Source: Phycisphaerales bacterium UBA5793
GTDB lineage: Bacteria > Planctomycetota > Phycisphaerae > Phycisphaerales > UBA5793
Reading direction: 5' to 3'
Length of the DNA stretch: 64,000 nucleotides
Assembly (NCBI GenBank): GCA_002418285.1
Contig: DIDT01000063.1
Location: 1 to 64,000, forward strand
Below the pieces are notes generated by a model that made no database searches, had not been told where the DNA came from, and saw only the letters and a list, made by a program, of their open reading frames with translations. Position 1 is the stretch's first letter. Each line of letters begins with the position of its first letter. Positions 62,401 through 64,000 of this stretch are shown here, one piece after another. Made by a program: the position numbers and the translations under genes.

Positions 62401-63867
62401 GAGGCGCCGGTCTACCAGATGTTTGCCGACGGATTCTCCCAACTGCTTTCGCAGACGGATTCCGACGCCGCCGCTCCAACCGGGAGCTTCGACGCATCAT
62501 TCGATTACACGCGACCCGCCGGCGCCCAGCCCCCGAGCTATCTCATCAACCTGCAACCCAAGATGCTTGATGTGACCATCGGTTCCGAGCGATTCGAGGT
62601 CCGGCGCATCACGGGCAGCGCCATCGTGTCACCCGAGTCCGTCGAGCTGAGCAACCTCTTCGGCTCATACCAGGACGGACTCATCCGCCTGAGCGGCACG
62701 GTCAATCGCAGCGATGCAGTGGACGCCAGACTGCGTCTCAGCGTTTCCGCAGACAAAGTCAACGGCCGCGTGCGTGCGCTACTTCCCACTGCAGCCAATC
62801 AGTTGATCGATGCGATCGATCTGACCGTCGGCCAGAGCCTCGAACTCAGCGACGCCGACATTCATTTCACGCGACAATCCGGGGCCGAGGGCGACAAACC
62901 GCCAATCGAGGGCCTGACGTTTGACGGCATGCTCAACGTTCGGGATGCGTCGATGAACCTCTCCATTCCAATTACAGAACTCGATGGTTCACTGCGCCTT
63001 CAAGTGCAGCGCCGGTCCCATGAACCCTGGCTGCGCGGCACCGTGGCGATGAACGTCTCGCGCATGCTCGTACTGGGGCGCCTGGTCACCGATGTGCAGG
63101 CCGATCTCATCACCGGCGATGATCCCGGCCTTGTTGAAGTGCCCCACCTCGTGGGCGATTGCTATGGCGGCCGACTGTCCGCCGAGGGTTGGTTGCACGT
63201 GCCCTGGAAGGGGCAGCCCGGGCAGTACGATCTGCGCCTGTCGCTCGCACAAGTTGCCGTCGATCCGGTGTTGCGTCGACTGGCGCCTCGGCGTGCTCCT
63301 GACACTTCCGACAATTCCGGTCAGCCACCCGCCGACGCCAGTGCGAAGCGACCCGGCCGCCTGGAAGCGGGCCTGTCAATCGCCGGAATATTTGGGCAGT
63401 CCGAGTCGCGCATCGGTTGCGGCGTGATTCGCGTTCGTGACGCCGAGTTGTATGAGGTGCCCTTGGCCATGTGGGCGCTACAGATCAGCGCGCTGACCCT
63501 GCCGGTCTCGACCAGTTTTCGAGAAGCCGAGATCGCGTACTTCGTCGAGGGCAATGAGGTCGTCTTCGAGCGGCTGCTGCTCGACTCACCCGCCATGTCA
63601 CTGGTCGGAAACGGGGTGCTGAACTACGAGTCCAAGGCGCTGGACATGCGCTTCAACACCTCATCAAAACTCCGAGCCCCCCTGCTTACACCCCTGTGGG
63701 AAGGGCTGCGCGACCTGTTCATGAGCATCCACGTCACCGGAACGCTCGAGAAACCCAATGCCAAACTCGAAGCCCACGCCGACGCTCCAGTTTCGGCGAC
63801 GCGCCCCGGCGGGACGGCGTCCGTCCAGACCGACACGACGATCATTGCGCCATCATCGATGAACTGA
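59485..63867 (+). CDS. Large AsmA/TamB-like inner-membrane protein
   Basis: A 1460-residue protein with one N-terminal TM helix (about 24-46; LAMLVIVLCVLVVLAWQAL) and a very long region of repeated beta strands, the layout of AsmA/TamB/DUF3971 proteins that bridge the periplasm and move phospholipids to the outer membrane. The N-terminal LNGRLHLTDVRILVPS and the C-terminal DMRFNTSSKLRAPLLTPLW, GLRDLFMSIHVTGTLEKP are the AsmA-like ends. Two charged helical inserts (about 510-590 and 860-900) break the beta pattern. It starts at the ATG overlapping the carboxylase stop. Confidence 0.85.
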   Translation: MSESGNKAASTKRPPSRLWRWCKRLAMLVIVLCVLVVLAWQALTSSWFLAPRIESILSSMIGGKVTIATADLSLNGRLHLTDVRILVPSVKGPAGELLQVPDVTMSLDRDELMAGRLNVKRLTIDDALLRLSENLDTGRFNIGGLIVAPSAGPTPSMLWPRVELRSAIVQVGEHRGTTFQPSGELRVNGSLQPDPSPADPKSHEWYTFDLQEIVPAGATGPDGMHIAGRFNLATAEGSSILSGVTFEPQRAKLLPRVARQWWNAIDPSGSLAPIGFQIGADGRYEIEIAMDGIDWSLPVPSFDPQRDTKAPRMTNVRGSVVIHDAQVDLIGLSGDIDGVHYGLTGSFASVDRSPGFDLTFDVARFDLSRNLNMLTALPISVRELVDNQLIQLGGPTGLLDAHVTLKRAAPDPADIADAEPALRPVRASGRVELLNAEGSYRDFPYPLTGLSGAVEFDDDEVHIVALAGRGPSGGQIFVSGRISPPGPDPQVDVEMYAINVPIDEHLRTALGERRGGAIDEFFNQDWEHRLHQHQLFLASSDVSKLSDEVMALMREYKELSGPEGTEPDATAAARQGAIRDRMTDIQTVLQRPTFELGGRINIRSKIQRERGPSQPTKVSNIISLSDPDAPLGIVYEEFPYPVRLIAGEILIGYDRIEILQDLVVEGVSGGRAVITGGVDRVRQPLRRLEPRLTLHADDLPINEYLLRAIPDRNWHDLGPLDVPNLSKGAQVVAGLRLEGSLTADGTISTDERGKAAFDINVSSADAATLAESEPAACASELHWIWPGSLPLTQVQAELTVHRRSVDIHRFSAVSGTQQFNANGRVDWASGKTDLELNVNGQNIDLKPHLIDLASAIGNDEGVDEMRRFWDRFDPSGIADASLTYHQTQETGHTFDLAMTPKSGSLLIKDHRVDITNPQGALRITPGVVTFEDVRVDAVCEGASAGQVSLDGSLAWTTDHATDLDAKVEGARFEAPVYQMFADGFSQLLSQTDSDAAAPTGSFDASFDYTRPAGAQPPSYLINLQPKMLDVTIGSERFEVRRITGSAIVSPESVELSNLFGSYQDGLIRLSGTVNRSDAVDARLRLSVSADKVNGRVRALLPTAANQLIDAIDLTVGQSLELSDADIHFTRQSGAEGDKPPIEGLTFDGMLNVRDASMNLSIPITELDGSLRLQVQRRSHEPWLRGTVAMNVSRMLVLGRLVTDVQADLITGDDPGLVEVPHLVGDCYGGRLSAEGWLHVPWKGQPGQYDLRLSLAQVAVDPVLRRLAPRRAPDTSDNSGQPPADASAKRPGRLEAGLSIAGIFGQSESRIGCGVIRVRDAELYEVPLAMWALQISALTLPVSTSFREAEIAYFVEGNEVVFERLLLDSPAMSLVGNGVLNYESKALDMRFNTSSKLRAPLLTPLWEGLRDLFMSIHVTGTLEKPNAKLEAHADAPVSATRPGGTASVQTDTTIIAPSSMN

Positions 63868-64000
63868 GGCCCCACCAATGACAAACCGCGCCGACGTCCG
63901 GATGAGCGAGCGGCGCGGTCGTCTGAAATGTATCCTTCATGCAGCGCTGACGATTCAGCGCGTTGGAACCTCCTGGGCCGCGAACAACACGCGCGGCCGA
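63868..64000. other. Right edge of the window, no assignable gene
   Basis: A plus-strand frame from the ATG at 63878 is open to the end (41 codons), but has no Shine-Dalgarno and unremarkable residues. On the minus strand RPRVLFAAQEVPTR ends with a stop near 63956 and could be the C-terminus of a gene lying mostly outside. Neither can be decided from this sequence. Confidence 0.3.

Overview
The window looks like chromosomal DNA of a high-GC planctomycete, most likely of the Phycisphaerae type. The signs are a prepilin-type exported protein ending in an H-X9-DG-like block (20417-21139), a planctomycete-style secreted protein beside it, a CxxC...CPECG zinc-ribbon membrane protein (57249-57683), many SD-led lipoproteins and exported proteins, and a 13-haem cytochrome with NrfD/HybA-type partners. 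This is inferred from protein style; no 16S gene is present.

Layout. 46-4512: a lipoprotein, an Nfu-type Fe-S scaffold, a lone trpD and a second lipoprotein. 4543-13840: a complete phosphate regulon on the minus strand, read as Na/Pi cotransporter, phoB, phoR, pstS, pstC, pstA, pstB, phoU, with an arsS-type radical SAM gene (13993-14994) just upstream. 15094-19288: housekeeping and membrane genes (gpsA, a pair of multi-TM proteins, tatA). 19295-25529: a mosaic area with a decayed gene, three exported-protein genes, a methyltransferase lying between two copies of the 3' end of rocA (one a relic), rocA itself and a tRNA-Val(CAC).

26116-43458 is a large redox locus. A plus-strand operon encodes PQQ-like and NHL propellers, an exported ferredoxin, a NosR/NapH-like membrane Fe-S protein, a membrane-anchored NuoE, a NuoF and a GltD-like flavoprotein fused to a [2Fe-2S] domain. 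It converges on a minus-strand operon for a 13-haem cytochrome c, a HybB/NrfD protein, a HybA-like protein and two GcvH-like proteins that lack the lipoyl lysine. Next to these sits a two-component system whose kinase carries c-type haem motifs and whose regulator is of the sigma54 (NtrC) class. Good sigma54 promoter matches precede both GcvH-like genes.

43481-50147 is an RNA-repair locus: rtcR diverges from rsr(Ro60)-rtcB-rtcA. Between rsr and rtcB I find four tandem non-coding RNA units that fold as Y RNAs. Three contain a tRNA mimic that is circularly permuted: the T arm comes first, then an acceptor stem closed by a small loop, then the D-arm side, and the open ends (at the anticodon side) form the Ro-binding helix. 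A sigma54 promoter precedes rsr. This array is the most striking element of the window.

50366-63867: an SPFH/band-7 protein with a strong terminator, a Ser/Thr kinase-ATPase-TPR protein, a small membrane redox operon (ferric-reductase-like/Rieske fusion and partner), an acyl-CoA carboxylase beta subunit and a 1460-residue AsmA-like protein.
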